The notes beneath the pieces are model-generated. The model did not search any database. It was given only the letters and a program-made list of their open reading frames with translations, and was not told the origin of the DNA. The position numbers were made by a program, and so were the translations under genes. From Chitinophaga qingshengii (GTDB lineage: Bacteria; Bacteroidota; Bacteroidia; Chitinophagales; Chitinophagaceae), in NCBI RefSeq assembly GCF_014529935.1, contig NZ_JACVFC010000004.1:62001-126000 (forward strand): DNA of 64,000 nucleotides, written 5' to 3'. Within the stretch, counting starts at the first letter, position 1. Every line of letters begins with the position of its first letter. This document shows positions 8,793-17,831 of this stretch, piece by piece.

Positions 8793-9932
8793 TTACAGAA
8801 CCGGCATAGGTTTCTTTTTGAATATATATTGTAGTTTGATAGACAGCGCATGAAATAACATCTTGGCATTGGCATTCCGCTCTATATGATAATAGGCGTT
8901 ATCCAGTGCATCCGCAATCAGCCGGGTTTGCTCCAGATTGGCCAATTTAGCCAGCTTGGCCGCAAAATCCATCTCTTCCTCGGAGAAAGCCAGGTGAGCT
9001 TTGTCAATATACTGCAGCCGGATGGTATGTTCCAGCAGGTTGATAAAGTACCGGAGGAACTGCTTCTGGTTCTCCCGGCCGGTTTTGGCGCTGGAAATAG
9101 CTTCTATCCATTCCTGCAGGGCTACCCGGTTGCCGGTAAACAGGTAGTTGAGCCAGTTACGCAGCAGTTCGTGATAATCATCGTCGGAGTTTTGCAGCAG
9201 GAAAATCGCCTCCCGGTAGTTGCCGGCTGCAATGGTGGCAATCTGCCTGGCTTTGGCGGCCGGAACTTTCGCTCTTTCTGTCAGGGCTTTTTCCATGTCT
9301 TCCCGGGAAAGCGGATTGATCTTCACCAGGTGGGTGCGCGACAGGATGGTCGCCAGGATCTGCTCCTGGTTTTCAGCAATCAGGATAAACAGCGTATTGG
9401 CCGGCGGCTCCTCTATCAGCTTCAGCAACCGGTTACCTTCGTTGCCCAGGTATTCCGGCATCCACATCAGCAGAATCTTATAACCGCTTTCAAAACTCTT
9501 CAGGTTCAGCTTCCGGATAATATCCTGGCACTCATTGGCGGTGATATTACCCTGCTTGTTTTCGGCCCCGATAAACTGCAGCCAGTCGTAGGCATTACCA
9601 TACGGATTGGTGGTCACAAATTCCCGCCATTCGGAGATATAGTCCGTGCTCACCGGCTTGTCACCGGGTTTTCGGGGTATCACCGGATAAGAATAGTGAA
9701 TATCGGGGTGGATATGCTGCGCCGCTTTCAAACAAGAAGGACATTGACCACAGGCATCATGGGCTTGTTTGTTTTCACAAACGAGGTATTGGGTAAAAGC
9801 CAGGCCCAGCGGCAATCCACCAGCCCCTTCAGGGGCCAGTAATATCATCGCATGACTGAGACGGTTCTGCTGTATTGATTGTATCAGCTGCTGTTGCGCC
9901 GCTGCTTGTCCTATGATCTCCGAAAAAAGCAT
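8793..9932 (-). CDS. holB: DNA polymerase III delta' subunit-like clamp-loader ATPase
   Basis: 379 residues. The N-terminus FSEIIGQAAAQQQLIQSIQQNRLSHAMILL is typical of clamp-loader subunits. The Walker A region (EGAGGLPLG, residues 35-43) has lost the GKT lysine, as in delta' subunits that do not hydrolyse ATP. A zinc module has Cys52, 61, 64 and 67 (CGQCPSC). KLIEEPPANTLFILI and ILSRTHLVKI (sensor region) follow. It should load the sliding clamp at replication forks as part of the delta/delta'/tau complex. It is upstream of ricT on the same strand. Confidence 0.9.
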   Translation of the reverse strand: MLFSEIIGQAAAQQQLIQSIQQNRLSHAMILLAPEGAGGLPLGLAFTQYLVCENKQAHDACGQCPSCLKAAQHIHPDIHYSYPVIPRKPGDKPVSTDYISEWREFVTTNPYGNAYDWLQFIGAENKQGNITANECQDIIRKLNLKSFESGYKILLMWMPEYLGNEGNRLLKLIEEPPANTLFILIAENQEQILATILSRTHLVKINPLSREDMEKALTERAKVPAAKARQIATIAAGNYREAIFLLQNSDDDYHELLRNWLNYLFTGNRVALQEWIEAISSAKTGRENQKQFLRYFINLLEHTIRLQYIDKAHLAFSEEEMDFAAKLAKLANLEQTRLIADALDNAYYHIERNANAKMLFHALSIKLQYIFKKKPMPVL

Positions 9933-9966
9933 GGACGCAAGATACTGAAAAGGGGTTAATCACCGG

Positions 9967-10518
9967 TTAAGGTAATGTCACATAACAAGCATTTCGAAAG
10001 ATACCGGAACCACTGATAGTACGTCCATTGGCCTCGAAATAGTAGGAGCCGCTTACCTTTTTCAGTTTCGTATTGATAAAGGTCAACGTAATACTGGACG
10101 TATCCGTCTGAAGGTAGTCATAATCCACCAGGGTCTTTATGGCGCCCACTACCAGGCCTCCCTGCAGGTGGCGGGATTTGGAGTATACATATGTTTTCAG
10201 TTTCAGGCTGTCATTCTTGATGGCAGCATCCGGATAAGGACCATCCATCAGATTGAGCACTATCTTGAAACTGTCACTCACCGCTTCGATGCTGAGAAAC
10301 TTAACAGCCCCCGTGTCCATCTGTTGCCGGAACAAGGTGCTCGTAGAGAGATTCATTGGCCGGCTGGTCATTTGAACGTCGCCAGTCATCTTCATGTCGG
10401 GGCATGATAGAATCGGTGTGTCAATATCATGTTGGCAGGCCGTCATGCATAATAGCATAAGGGCCGCAAAAACCGGGACTACGGCTTTTCTACGGTGTTC
10501 GGAATGTTGGTTTTTCAT
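9967..10518 (-). CDS. Hypothetical lipoprotein
   Basis: 183 residues beginning with a charged n-region and a hydrophobic stretch ending MLLCMTAC, a likely lipobox with Cys28. The rest looks beta-rich with alternating polar and hydrophobic residues (SITLTFINTKLKKVSGSYYF), compatible with a small periplasmic beta-sandwich. No family was recognised. The C-terminal segment GRTISGSGIFRNACYVTLP ends in a Cys that might pair with Cys39. It lies 34 nt downstream of holB on the opposite flank and has no evident operon partner. Confidence 0.7.
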   Translation of the reverse strand: MKNQHSEHRRKAVVPVFAALMLLCMTACQHDIDTPILSCPDMKMTGDVQMTSRPMNLSTSTLFRQQMDTGAVKFLSIEAVSDSFKIVLNLMDGPYPDAAIKNDSLKLKTYVYSKSRHLQGGLVVGAIKTLVDYDYLQTDTSSITLTFINTKLKKVSGSYYFEANGRTISGSGIFRNACYVTLP

Positions 10519-10631
10519 TTATTATTGTGTATCCACTTGTTGTAATGGCCGCGCACACGCTAACGTATAGGTATATACGCAAACGTGCAGTTTTTTATTA
10601 CACTAAGTTGGCAAAAGGAGGGAAGCAACGC

Positions 10632-11153
10632 TTACTTTTCAATAGCGGCTATTACTTCCGGTGCATCCGGTTGTGTTTTGGGAGAAAACACAGCAACGAG
10701 GTTTCCTTTTTCATCCAGCAAATATTTCTGGAAATTCCACTTAACGTCTGCCGGCTCCAGGTGTTTGGCTTTACTTTCTTCCAACAGCCATTTGTACAGC
10801 GGATGAATATCATCCCCCTTTACAGATATTTTGGCGGCCATCGGAAAGGTGACAGCATATTGTTTGGTGCAGAATGTTTTGATTTCTGCATTGGAGCCGG
10901 GCTCCTGCGAGCCGAAATTATTAGCCGGGAAACCTACGATCACAAGTTTATCCTGGTATTTCTGATATATTTTTTCCAAACCTGCATATTGTGGCGTATT
11001 GCCACAAAGAGAGGCGGTGTTAACAATCATAATTTTTTTCCCCTTATAACGGGAGAAATCAATTTTGCCTCCATCCACTGCATCTACTTTAAAATCGTAG
11101 ATCCGCGGACCTGCAAACAAAAGGAGGACCCAAAGTATGGCCAGTCTCAGCAT
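10632..11153 (-). CDS. Glutathione peroxidase family thiol peroxidase (Cys type)
   Basis: 173 residues. The active-site segment NTASLCGNTPQYAGLE places the peroxidatic Cys at residue 50. FPANNFGSQEPG supplies the conserved Gln83, and KWNFQKYLLD the Trp139/Asn140 pair, completing the GPx tetrad. The N-terminus is hydrophobic (LAILWVLLLFAG), suggesting export or membrane anchoring. In bacteria such Cys-GPx enzymes usually reduce hydroperoxides with thioredoxin rather than glutathione. Cys95 (KTFCTKQYA) is a candidate resolving Cys. It appears monocistronic. Confidence 0.9.
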   Translation of the reverse strand: MLRLAILWVLLLFAGPRIYDFKVDAVDGGKIDFSRYKGKKIMIVNTASLCGNTPQYAGLEKIYQKYQDKLVIVGFPANNFGSQEPGSNAEIKTFCTKQYAVTFPMAAKISVKGDDIHPLYKWLLEESKAKHLEPADVKWNFQKYLLDEKGNLVAVFSPKTQPDAPEVIAAIEK

Positions 11154-11258
11154 AAAAATATTTTTAGAGGGATGGATCGGTGGTAGTATATCCGTGTGCT
11201 GCGGACTATACGGGTGTAAAGATACACATCCGGCGGAAGAAAAAGAATTAACTTTTTG

Positions 11259-11948
11259 TTAGGTGCAGGTCCATGCCAGACAACAAATGCTGACGGTAGC
11301 GCCTGCCTGTAACAGCGCCTGGCCGGCTGCTTCTGTGGTGGCGCCGGTGGTAATCACATCATCCACCAGGAGTACATGCCTGCCCGTTAGTAGCGCAGGG
11401 CTTGCCTCAAACACCGTTTTTACGTTCTCCCACCGGCTGGTCCTGCTTTTCCGCGTTTGGGTACCGGTGTACTGTACCCGGCGTAGTGCCTGGGATAACA
11501 ACGGCTTCCCTACAACGGTTCCCATCGCTCCGGCCAGTAACGCCGCCTGGTTATAGCCGCGCTGTTTTTCCTTGCCGGGAAACAATGGTACCGGCACCAG
11601 GTAGTCGACAGTGCTGGTCCAGTTGGCACACCGCAAGGCATACCCCATCTGCCTGCCCAGCCACCCGGCAATATCCTGCCGCTGATGATATTTAAACTGA
11701 TGTATCAGTTGCTGCAACCCGGAGGTTTGACTATAATAATAGACAGCCGTTGCCTGTACTACCGGCATGCGCCCATGAAAAATATGGGTGACCGGATTGT
11801 CTGCATAATATTGGAAACCGGTTAACGGTAAACTGTCGTGACAGCGTATACATAACATATCATCAGCAGATAACAGCTCCTGGCCGCAAATCTCACAACA
11901 GTGCGGATAAAACAGGTTTACCAAAGGGGATAACAAACGGGTAAACAT
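11259..11948 (-). CDS. comF: ComF family phosphoribosyltransferase-like protein
   Basis: 229 residues. An N-terminal zinc-ribbon-like module (Cys17/18/21 and Cys33/36) is followed by a PRTase domain with the PRPP-binding loop HVLLVDDVITTGATTEA near residues 190-207 and the VPLFPGKEKQRGYNQAALLA segment typical of ComF. ComF proteins are tied to DNA uptake and competence in several bacteria, but the enzymatic substrate is not established. The gene lies 19 nt downstream of radA on the same strand; both gene families are linked to recombination or transformation, which is suggestive only. Confidence 0.9.
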   Translation of the reverse strand: MFTRLLSPLVNLFYPHCCEICGQELLSADDMLCIRCHDSLPLTGFQYYADNPVTHIFHGRMPVVQATAVYYYSQTSGLQQLIHQFKYHQRQDIAGWLGRQMGYALRCANWTSTVDYLVPVPLFPGKEKQRGYNQAALLAGAMGTVVGKPLLSQALRRVQYTGTQTRKSRTSRWENVKTVFEASPALLTGRHVLLVDDVITTGATTEAAGQALLQAGATVSICCLAWTCT

Positions 11949-11967
11949 TGGGTTGGTATGTAGTGTA

Positions 11968-13344
11968 TCAGAATAATTGTTGATATACTTCTTCCACTCT
12001 TCCTACCGGCACAATTTCTATATTGAATTTACTGAGATCTATTCCTTTTTTATTATAACGGGAGATAAAAATTTTATGGAAACCGAGCTTCTCCGCTTCC
12101 GCGATACGTTGTTCAATCCGGTTAACCGCCCTGATCTCTCCACTCAGTCCTACTTCGCCGGCAAAACATATTTTGTTGGCGATGGCATTGTCTTCATAGG
12201 AAGAAAGTAAAGCGCATAACACAGCCAGGTCGATAGCCGGATCTTCTACGCGGATACCACCCGCGATATTCAGGAACACATCTTTTACGCCGAAGTGGAA
12301 GCCGCCACGTTTCTCCAGTACGGCGAGCAGCAGTTGCAGTCTGCGTAAATCAAACCCGGTAGCCGTACGTTGTGGGGTGCCGTATACCGATTGTGTAACG
12401 AGTGCCTGTACTTCCACCAGCAAAGGACGAAGGCCTTCCATGGTGGCGGCGATAGCTACGCCGCTCAGCAGGTCGTCGCGCTGGGAAATCAGTATTTCTG
12501 AAGGATTGGTGACCTGCCGGAGACCGGTGCCGGTCATTTCATAAATGCCCAGTTCGGCAGTGGAGCCAAACCTGTTTTTAATCGTGCGTAAAATACGATA
12601 GGCATAATGTTGGTCGCCTTCAAACTGCAGTACTGTGTCTACCATATGTTCCAGTACTTTCGGACCGGCGATGGAGCCATCTTTGGTAATATGACCGATG
12701 AGGAAAACGGGGGTGTTGCTTTCTTTTGCGAAGCGCTGCAACTCTGCAGTTGTTTCCCTGATTTGTGATACGCTGCCCGGGGCAGATTCTATCAATGGTG
12801 TATGCAGTGTTTGAATAGAGTCGACGATGACCAGTTGAGGCTGTAATTTTTTTATTTCAGCGAAGATGGTTTGGGTAGATGTTTCCGTGAGCAGATAAAA
12901 TTGTTCATTGGAATTTTTAATGCGGTCGGCCCGCATTTTTATCTGTTGTTCACTTTCTTCACCACTGATATAAAGTGTTTTGATATGCTTCAGTTGCAAT
13001 GCATTTTGCAGGAAGAGGGTGGACTTACCGATGCCTGGTTCGCCGCCAACCAGTACGAGAGAGCCGGCTACGATACCACCGCCCAGCACACGATTCAGCT
13101 CATTGTCGGGTGTGAGTATCCGTTTTTCTTCATTGGTAACAACCTCCGAGAGGTTAACGATTTTTTGTGTACGGCCGTTGCCGTTGTCATTCGATTTCCA
13201 GTCGTGTTGTTTACCGGGAATATCTTTTTGTACTCTTTCTTCCACGAAGGTGTTCCATTGTCCGCAACTCGGACATTTACCATTCCATTTCGCAGATTCG
13301 TATCCACATTGCTGACAAAAAAAAGCAGTTCTTATCTTACTCAT
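11968..13344 (-). CDS. radA: DNA repair protein RadA
   Basis: 458 residues, normal length. Zinc finger: Cys10, 13, 24, 27 (CQQCGY...CPSCGQW). Walker A GGEPGIGKSTL at 100-110, Walker B LVIVDSIQTL at 171-180, and the RadA signature KNRFG at 256-260. The C-terminal Lon-like domain follows (EVQALVTQS, FHFGVKDVFLNIAGG, CFAGEVGLSGEIRAV). RadA is a RecA-like, DnaB-type helicase that promotes branch migration of recombination intermediates. It is upstream of comF in a probable two-gene operon. Confidence 0.97.
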   Translation of the reverse strand: MSKIRTAFFCQQCGYESAKWNGKCPSCGQWNTFVEERVQKDIPGKQHDWKSNDNGNGRTQKIVNLSEVVTNEEKRILTPDNELNRVLGGGIVAGSLVLVGGEPGIGKSTLFLQNALQLKHIKTLYISGEESEQQIKMRADRIKNSNEQFYLLTETSTQTIFAEIKKLQPQLVIVDSIQTLHTPLIESAPGSVSQIRETTAELQRFAKESNTPVFLIGHITKDGSIAGPKVLEHMVDTVLQFEGDQHYAYRILRTIKNRFGSTAELGIYEMTGTGLRQVTNPSEILISQRDDLLSGVAIAATMEGLRPLLVEVQALVTQSVYGTPQRTATGFDLRRLQLLLAVLEKRGGFHFGVKDVFLNIAGGIRVEDPAIDLAVLCALLSSYEDNAIANKICFAGEVGLSGEIRAVNRIEQRIAEAEKLGFHKIFISRYNKKGIDLSKFNIEIVPVGRVEEVYQQLF

Positions 13345-13903
13345 AATTTTTTTAAAACAGGATGATACAAAGTAAGGTGTTTTGAAAAATTTGGGGGTGA
13401 AATGTTAAAATATTCGGGTTAAAATGGGGGGAGGGAGGTCCTTAAAAGAGAAAAGAGCCAAACGGAAGATTCCGTTGACTCTTTCTACTTACTAACCCAT
13501 TAAATTCAGGTCTAAATTACAAAATGGCTTCAGAATAAAAAAGTTTATTTGATTGATGTGAATAACTTTTGATTGATTTTCGTAATGTAAGAAAGTGGCT
13601 GCCATCGCTTGTTTCAGGCCGTAAATTGTCCAATATTACTTTCATTGGCAACTCGTAAAATGTTGATAAATAGGGTTGATGTTGATGATTTTTGCATATG
13701 AAAAAATTAACATAAGACAGCCTTTTACTTCTGCCAAACCGGCCGTTTTTTCAGGCGTTTTTCTTTAAAAAAGACAAAATGGCAGTGTTAAATTTATGTA
13801 TGAATGGTAAGAGGAAGGGTTGGCAGGAAAACTCTTAAATAAAACTTAAAACGGGGTATCTGGATAGAAATTTGTGCTTTTTCCCATTCAAAGTTATGAA
13901 TGT
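13345..13903. other. 559-bp intergenic stretch with one unassigned hairpin
   Basis: AT-rich spacer between the divergently oriented radA and metallopeptidase genes. It contains a long imperfect hairpin at 13453-13483 (AAAGAG...CTCTTT outer arms, AACGGAA/TTCCGTT inner arms), with only weak U-rich flanks (CTCTTTTCTCTTTT on the minus strand). No convincing ORF was seen. The hairpin could end a short minus-strand transcript, but no promoter for one stood out. Confidence 0.5.
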
Positions 13904-14593
13904 ATGACACCAGGAATCATGTTTGTTTCGCTGATTTTTGTGGGGATCAGCTTTCTTGTCAGTTATGTCTTAAAGAGCAAGTTCCGGACCTACAGTGAGA
14001 TACCGACCTCATCCGGACTTACCGGTAAGCAGATCGCGGAGAAGATGTTGAGGGATAATAATATCCTGGATGTACAGGTGCTGTCTGTGGACGGGTTTTT
14101 ATCAGATCACTATAATCCGGCGAATAAGACGGTCAACCTGAGCCCGGACGTATATGCCGGGGCGAACGTGGCTGCGGCGGCAGTGGCGGCCCACGAATGC
14201 GGGCATGCCGTGCAGCATGCGGCGGCTTATCCCTGGTTGGGCCTAAGGTCCAGGCTGGTGCCGGCGGTACAGTTCAGTGCTTCCCTGGTACAATGGATCC
14301 TGTTGGGGGGTATTCTGCTGATTAATGTATTTCCCCAGTTGTTGCTGGCCGGTATTATCCTTTTTGGTATCACCACCTTGTTTGCCCTGATTACGCTGCC
14401 GGTGGAATTTGACGCTTCCCGCCGGGCACTGGCCTGGCTGGACCGTAGCCAGGTCATGCGTCCGCAGGAACATGATAAGGCGAAGAACGCCCTCTGGTGG
14501 GCGGCTATGACTTATGTGGTGGCGGCCCTGGCTTCTCTGGCTACGCTTTTCCAGTATATCTTAATATATATGGGTGCCAGGGACAGGCGCTAG
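13904..14593 (+). CDS. YugP-type neutral zinc metallopeptidase (membrane)
   Basis: 229 residues from the ATG at 13904; an in-frame GTG at 13874 would add ten unlikely residues. An N-terminal membrane segment (MFVSLIFVGISFLVSYVL) is followed by a soluble stretch SEIPTSSGLTGKQIAEKMLRD. The metal site AAHECGHAVQH (HExxH at 97-101) follows, then two more hydrophobic helices (WILLGGILLINVF and LLAGIILFGITTLFALITL) and LPVEFDASRRALAWL. This is the pattern of the putative neutral zinc metallopeptidase family (YugP). Substrates are unknown. A terminator follows closely, so it is monocistronic. Confidence 0.9.
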   Translation: MTPGIMFVSLIFVGISFLVSYVLKSKFRTYSEIPTSSGLTGKQIAEKMLRDNNILDVQVLSVDGFLSDHYNPANKTVNLSPDVYAGANVAAAAVAAHECGHAVQHAAAYPWLGLRSRLVPAVQFSASLVQWILLGGILLINVFPQLLLAGIILFGITTLFALITLPVEFDASRRALAWLDRSQVMRPQEHDKAKNALWWAAMTYVVAALASLATLFQYILIYMGARDRR

Positions 14594-14617
14594 CCTTTCT
14601 GTACCGGAAAAATATGG

Positions 14618-14652
14618 AAAAAGGGGCCTTTCCTGCGGGAAGGCCCTTTTTA
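14618..14652 (+). terminator. Intrinsic terminator after the metallopeptidase gene
   Basis: AAAAAGGGGCCTTTCC pairs with GGAAGGCCCTTTTT around a 4-nt loop with small bulges; the right arm ends in a U-tract. It lies 25 nt after the stop. Confidence 0.8.
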
Positions 14653-14906
14653 ATGCCCGGTGACTGTTGTATTGTTAAAATATAATATATAAATACAACA
14701 TCTGCATAATCATCTACCTGACAGATCTCTGCCAAAGATCAGGTCTGTGCGGGAATAGTAAAAGTGGAATACCGGGGGAGCGGGCCTACAGGCCTTTACG
14801 TGGGTGTTAATAACTTTTATTCAAATTTTTTATTGAAAACCAATTAGTTGCAAAGGTGTCTTTTAAAAAAGTAACTAAAATGTATGGTTATTCAGAATAC
14901 CCGATG

Positions 14907-14914
14907 TACCTTTG
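14907..14914 (+). promoter_or_regulatory. Candidate -7 box of the rplM operon
   Basis: TACCTTTG fits TAnnTTTG, about 60 nt upstream of the rplM ATG. No clear TTTG was seen 19-21 nt further upstream. The 381-bp gap 14594-14974 otherwise holds the preceding terminator and nothing else recognised. Confidence 0.55.
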
Positions 14915-14974
14915 CACTCCCTCGTTACAAAGGGAATTGTTTACAAGACGTGTAATTTTATATCGTATACAACA

Positions 14975-15418
14975 ATGAACACATTAAGCTTTAAAACTAA
15001 ATCGGCTAACGACGCTTACGTAAAGCGTGACTGGCATATAGTAGACGCTACCAACCTGACCCTCGGAAGAGTGTGTGCGAAAATGGCAGCTATTCTGAGA
15101 GGTAAGAACAAGCCTTACTATACGCCTCATACTGATTGTGGTGATTATATCATCGTGATCAATGCGGAAAAAATCGCTTTGACCGGCAATAAAATGGCGG
15201 AAAAAGAATACATGCACTACACTGGTTACCCAGGTGGTCAGAGAATCGAACTGGCAAAGGATCTGATCCGTCGCCGTCCTGAGGTGATGATTGAGAAGGC
15301 TATCAAAGGTATGCTGCCTAAAAACCGTCTCGGTCGTAAAATGTACAAAAAACTGTTTGTATATGCAGGTGCAGAACATCCTCACGCAGCACAGAAACCT
15401 AAACCATTAACTTTCTAA
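14975..15418 (+). CDS. rplM: 50S ribosomal protein L13
   Basis: 147 residues from ATG 14975; the longer frame would add 21 residues overlapping the promoter and is rejected. Family motifs are WHIVDATNLTLGRVCAKMA, GDYIIVINAEKIALTGNK, YTGYPGG and the C-terminal KGMLPKNRLGRKMYKKLFVYAG. L13 is an early-assembly protein of the large subunit. It is the first gene of the rplM-rpsI-rpsB-tsf cluster, with rpsI 15 nt downstream. Confidence 0.98.
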   Translation: MNTLSFKTKSANDAYVKRDWHIVDATNLTLGRVCAKMAAILRGKNKPYYTPHTDCGDYIIVINAEKIALTGNKMAEKEYMHYTGYPGGQRIELAKDLIRRRPEVMIEKAIKGMLPKNRLGRKMYKKLFVYAGAEHPHAAQKPKPLTF

Positions 15419-15433
15419 TTTTTCTCTGATAAC

Positions 15434-15823
15434 ATGGAAAAGCAAAAAAATACAATAGGTCGTCGTAAGGAAGCTGTTGCCCGTGTGTATATCAACAAGG
15501 GTACCGGTAACATTACTGTAAACGACAAAGATTATAAAAACTACTTTTCTCTGATCTACCTGCAAAATCAGGTGGAGCTGCCTTTCAAAACGATCGACGC
15601 ACTGGATAAATTTGATGTTAAGATCAATGCACAGGGTGGTGGTATCAAAGGTCAGGCTGAAGCGATTAAACTGGGTATTGCCCGTGCACTGTGCGAGGTG
15701 AATATCGAGTTCCGTCCAGCACTGAAAGCAGCAGGTCTGCTGAAACGTGATCCGAGAAGCGTAGAACGTAAGAAACCAGGTAAAGCGAAAGCAAGAAGAA
15801 GCTTCCAGTTCTCTAAACGCTAA
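15434..15823 (+). CDS. rpsI: 30S ribosomal protein S9
   Basis: 129 residues. GRRKEAVARVYINKGTGNITVN at the N-terminus, GGGIKGQAEAIKLGIARAL in the middle and the basic C-terminal tail ending FQFSKR are diagnostic; the final Lys-Arg reaches the P-site tRNA in the ribosome. It is 15 nt after rplM and translated as part of the same transcript. Confidence 0.98.
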   Translation: MEKQKNTIGRRKEAVARVYINKGTGNITVNDKDYKNYFSLIYLQNQVELPFKTIDALDKFDVKINAQGGGIKGQAEAIKLGIARALCEVNIEFRPALKAAGLLKRDPRSVERKKPGKAKARRSFQFSKR

Positions 15824-15886
15824 TTTTGAGTACTTAGCAATTATCGCTAAACATTATTTGATCCTTTTAATTGAGCAATATAAAAC

Positions 15887-16873
15887 ATGGAAAATAATAC
15901 CTCATTGCAGCAGCAGTTACTGGAGGCAGGTGTTCACTTCGGTCACCTGAAGAAGAAATGGAATCCTAAAATGCTGCCTTATATTTTCGCAGAAAAGAAA
16001 GGTATTCATATCATCGATCTGAACAAAACCGTAGAAGGTTTACAGGAAGCAGCTTCTGCCCTGAAATCCATCGCAAAAAGCGGTAAAAAGATCATGTTCG
16101 TTGCTACTAAAAAGCAAGCGAAAGAAATCGTAGCGGATGCTGCGCGTAACATCAACATGCCTTTCGTTACTGAAAGATGGTTAGGTGGTATGCTCACCAA
16201 CTTCTCTACTATCCGTAAGAGCGTGAAGAAAATGCAGAGCATCGAAAAAATGCTGCAGGACGGAACTTTCGACAACATTACCAAAAAAGAACGTCTGACT
16301 TTAAGCCGTGATAAAGAGAAAATGGAAAAAGTGCTGGGTGGTATTGCCCAACTGGCACGTGTTCCGGCCGCTCTGTTCATGGTAGATATCAGCCACGAAC
16401 ATATTGCACTGGCAGAAGCTAAACGCCTGGGCATCGTTACTTTCGGTATGGTGGATACCAACTCCGATCCAAGCAAAGTTGACTTCGCGATCCCTGCGAA
16501 CGACGATGCTACTAAATCTATCGCTATCATCACCAGCTACATCTGCGCTGCTATCGCAGAAGGTCTGTCTGAGAGAGCTACTGAAAAATCTGAAGAAGTA
16601 GAAGAGGAAGAAGAAGCAGACGACAAGGCTCGCAGATTTGACGTAGAAGGTGGCGAAGATCGCGAAAGAGGCCGTGGTAAAGGTCCAGGCCAGGGCGGTG
16701 GCCGTGGTCAGGGCGCTGGTGCTAACCGTGGCGGTGGCCAGGGTGGTAACCGTGGTGGCCAGGGCGGCGGTGCAAATCGCGGCGGTGGTAACCGTGGCGG
16801 TGGCCAGGGTGGCGGACAACGTCGTCCTTCCAACGCTGGCGGCAGCGGTCCAAGAAAACCAGCCGGTAAATAA
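15887..16873 (+). CDS. rpsB: 30S ribosomal protein S2 with a long acidic and Gly/Arg-rich extension
   Basis: 328 residues against about 230-260 for most S2 proteins. The core (1 to about 232) is normal: LLEAGVHFGHLKKKWNPKM, GIHIIDLNKT, ATKKQAKEIV and TERWLGGMLTNF. Then comes an acidic stretch (about 235-247, many Glu) and from about 255 to the end a low-complexity tail of Gly, Arg, Gln and Asn with several RGG/NRGG units, closing with PRKPAGK. Such tails can bind RNA; a role here is inference. It lies 63 nt after rpsI; tsf follows after a hairpin. Confidence 0.97.
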   Translation: MENNTSLQQQLLEAGVHFGHLKKKWNPKMLPYIFAEKKGIHIIDLNKTVEGLQEAASALKSIAKSGKKIMFVATKKQAKEIVADAARNINMPFVTERWLGGMLTNFSTIRKSVKKMQSIEKMLQDGTFDNITKKERLTLSRDKEKMEKVLGGIAQLARVPAALFMVDISHEHIALAEAKRLGIVTFGMVDTNSDPSKVDFAIPANDDATKSIAIITSYICAAIAEGLSERATEKSEEVEEEEEADDKARRFDVEGGEDRERGRGKGPGQGGGRGQGAGANRGGGQGGNRGGQGGGANRGGGNRGGGQGGGQRRPSNAGGSGPRKPAGK

Positions 16874-16888
16874 TATCGAATTTTGATA

Positions 16889-16943
16889 TTTAGTTATTTA
16901 AAATGCAGCGAAGATTACCTTCGCTGCATTTTAAATAACTAAA
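16889..16943. repeat. Hairpin repeat element, copy B (rpsB-tsf gap)
   Basis: A perfect 25-bp stem (16889-16913 with 16919-16943) and ATTAC loop, containing the same AATGCAGCGAAG core as copies A and G. The outer arms are degenerate (TTTAGTTATTTAA rather than the 16-bp modules). Unlike most copies it lies between two genes of one operon. Neither arm is followed by a U-tract, so it may stabilise or partly attenuate rather than end the mRNA. Confidence 0.7.
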
Positions 16944-16993
16944 TAACCAAATCAGAAATAACTAAATATTAATACTCTAAATCAATATAGCTC

Positions 16994-17818
16994 ATGGCAA
17001 CAATTACAGCAGCTGATGTAAACAAACTGCGTCAGCAAACTGGTGCGGGTATGATGGATTGCAGAAAAGCACTGGTGGAAAGTGATGGCGATTTCGAAAA
17101 AGCAGTAGATTATCTGCGTAAGAAAGGTCAGAAAGTAGCTGCCCTGCGTTCCGACCGCGAAACTAAAGAAGGTGTTATCATCGCTAAAGTTGCTGCTGAT
17201 GGTAAATCCGGTGTGATCGTAGGCCTGGGTTGCGAAACTGACTTCGTAGCTAAAAACGAAGACTTCGTGAAATTTGCACAGGCTATCGTTGACCTGGCCC
17301 TGTCTAAAGGTATCAAAACCATCGAAGACCTGAATGCTGCTGAGCTGGAAGGTGCTACCGTTGCTGATAAAGTAAACGACCAGGTGGCTAAAATCGGTGA
17401 AAAAATCACCCTGAATAAATTCGAATTCGTGGAAGCGGGTGGTGTAACTGCCTACATCCACGGTAACTACCGTATGGGCGTTCTCGTTGCTTTCTCTAAA
17501 CCTGTATCTGAAGAAACAGGTAAAGATATCGCTATGCAGATCGCTGCGATGAACCCAATCGCAGTAGACGCAGACAGCGTTCCTGCTGATGTAATCGCCC
17601 GCGAAAAAGAAATCGCTGTTGAACAGGTGAAAGCTGAAGGCAAACCTGCTGAAATGGCGGAAAAAATCGCTGTAGGTAAAGTGAACAAATTCTTCAAAGA
17701 AAGCACCCTGCTGGCTCAGGCCTTTGTTAAGGATAACAACAAATCCGTAGCAGATTACCTGAAATCCGTAGATGCTGACCTGAAAGTAACTGGCTTTAAG
17801 CGAATCGCTTTAGGTTAA
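16994..17818 (+). CDS. tsf: Translation elongation factor Ts
   Basis: 274 residues. N-terminal UBA-like domain (ITAADVNKLRQQTGAGMMDCRKAL), then the TDFVAKNEDF motif (about residues 82-91) that contacts EF-Tu, and the core domain through LKVTGFKRIALG. EF-Ts exchanges GDP for GTP on EF-Tu. The usual rpsB-tsf pairing is kept but separated by a 120-nt spacer with hairpin B. A strong terminator follows the gene, so pyrH is a separate transcript. Confidence 0.98.
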   Translation: MATITAADVNKLRQQTGAGMMDCRKALVESDGDFEKAVDYLRKKGQKVAALRSDRETKEGVIIAKVAADGKSGVIVGLGCETDFVAKNEDFVKFAQAIVDLALSKGIKTIEDLNAAELEGATVADKVNDQVAKIGEKITLNKFEFVEAGGVTAYIHGNYRMGVLVAFSKPVSEETGKDIAMQIAAMNPIAVDADSVPADVIAREKEIAVEQVKAEGKPAEMAEKIAVGKVNKFFKESTLLAQAFVKDNNKSVADYLKSVDADLKVTGFKRIALG

Positions 17819-17831
17819 TATCAACATCATT

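Noticed and set aside
8886..9842. 318-codon frame antisense to holB
   Set aside because: Opposite strand of a conserved gene, no motif, low-complexity Gln/Gly content from the complement.
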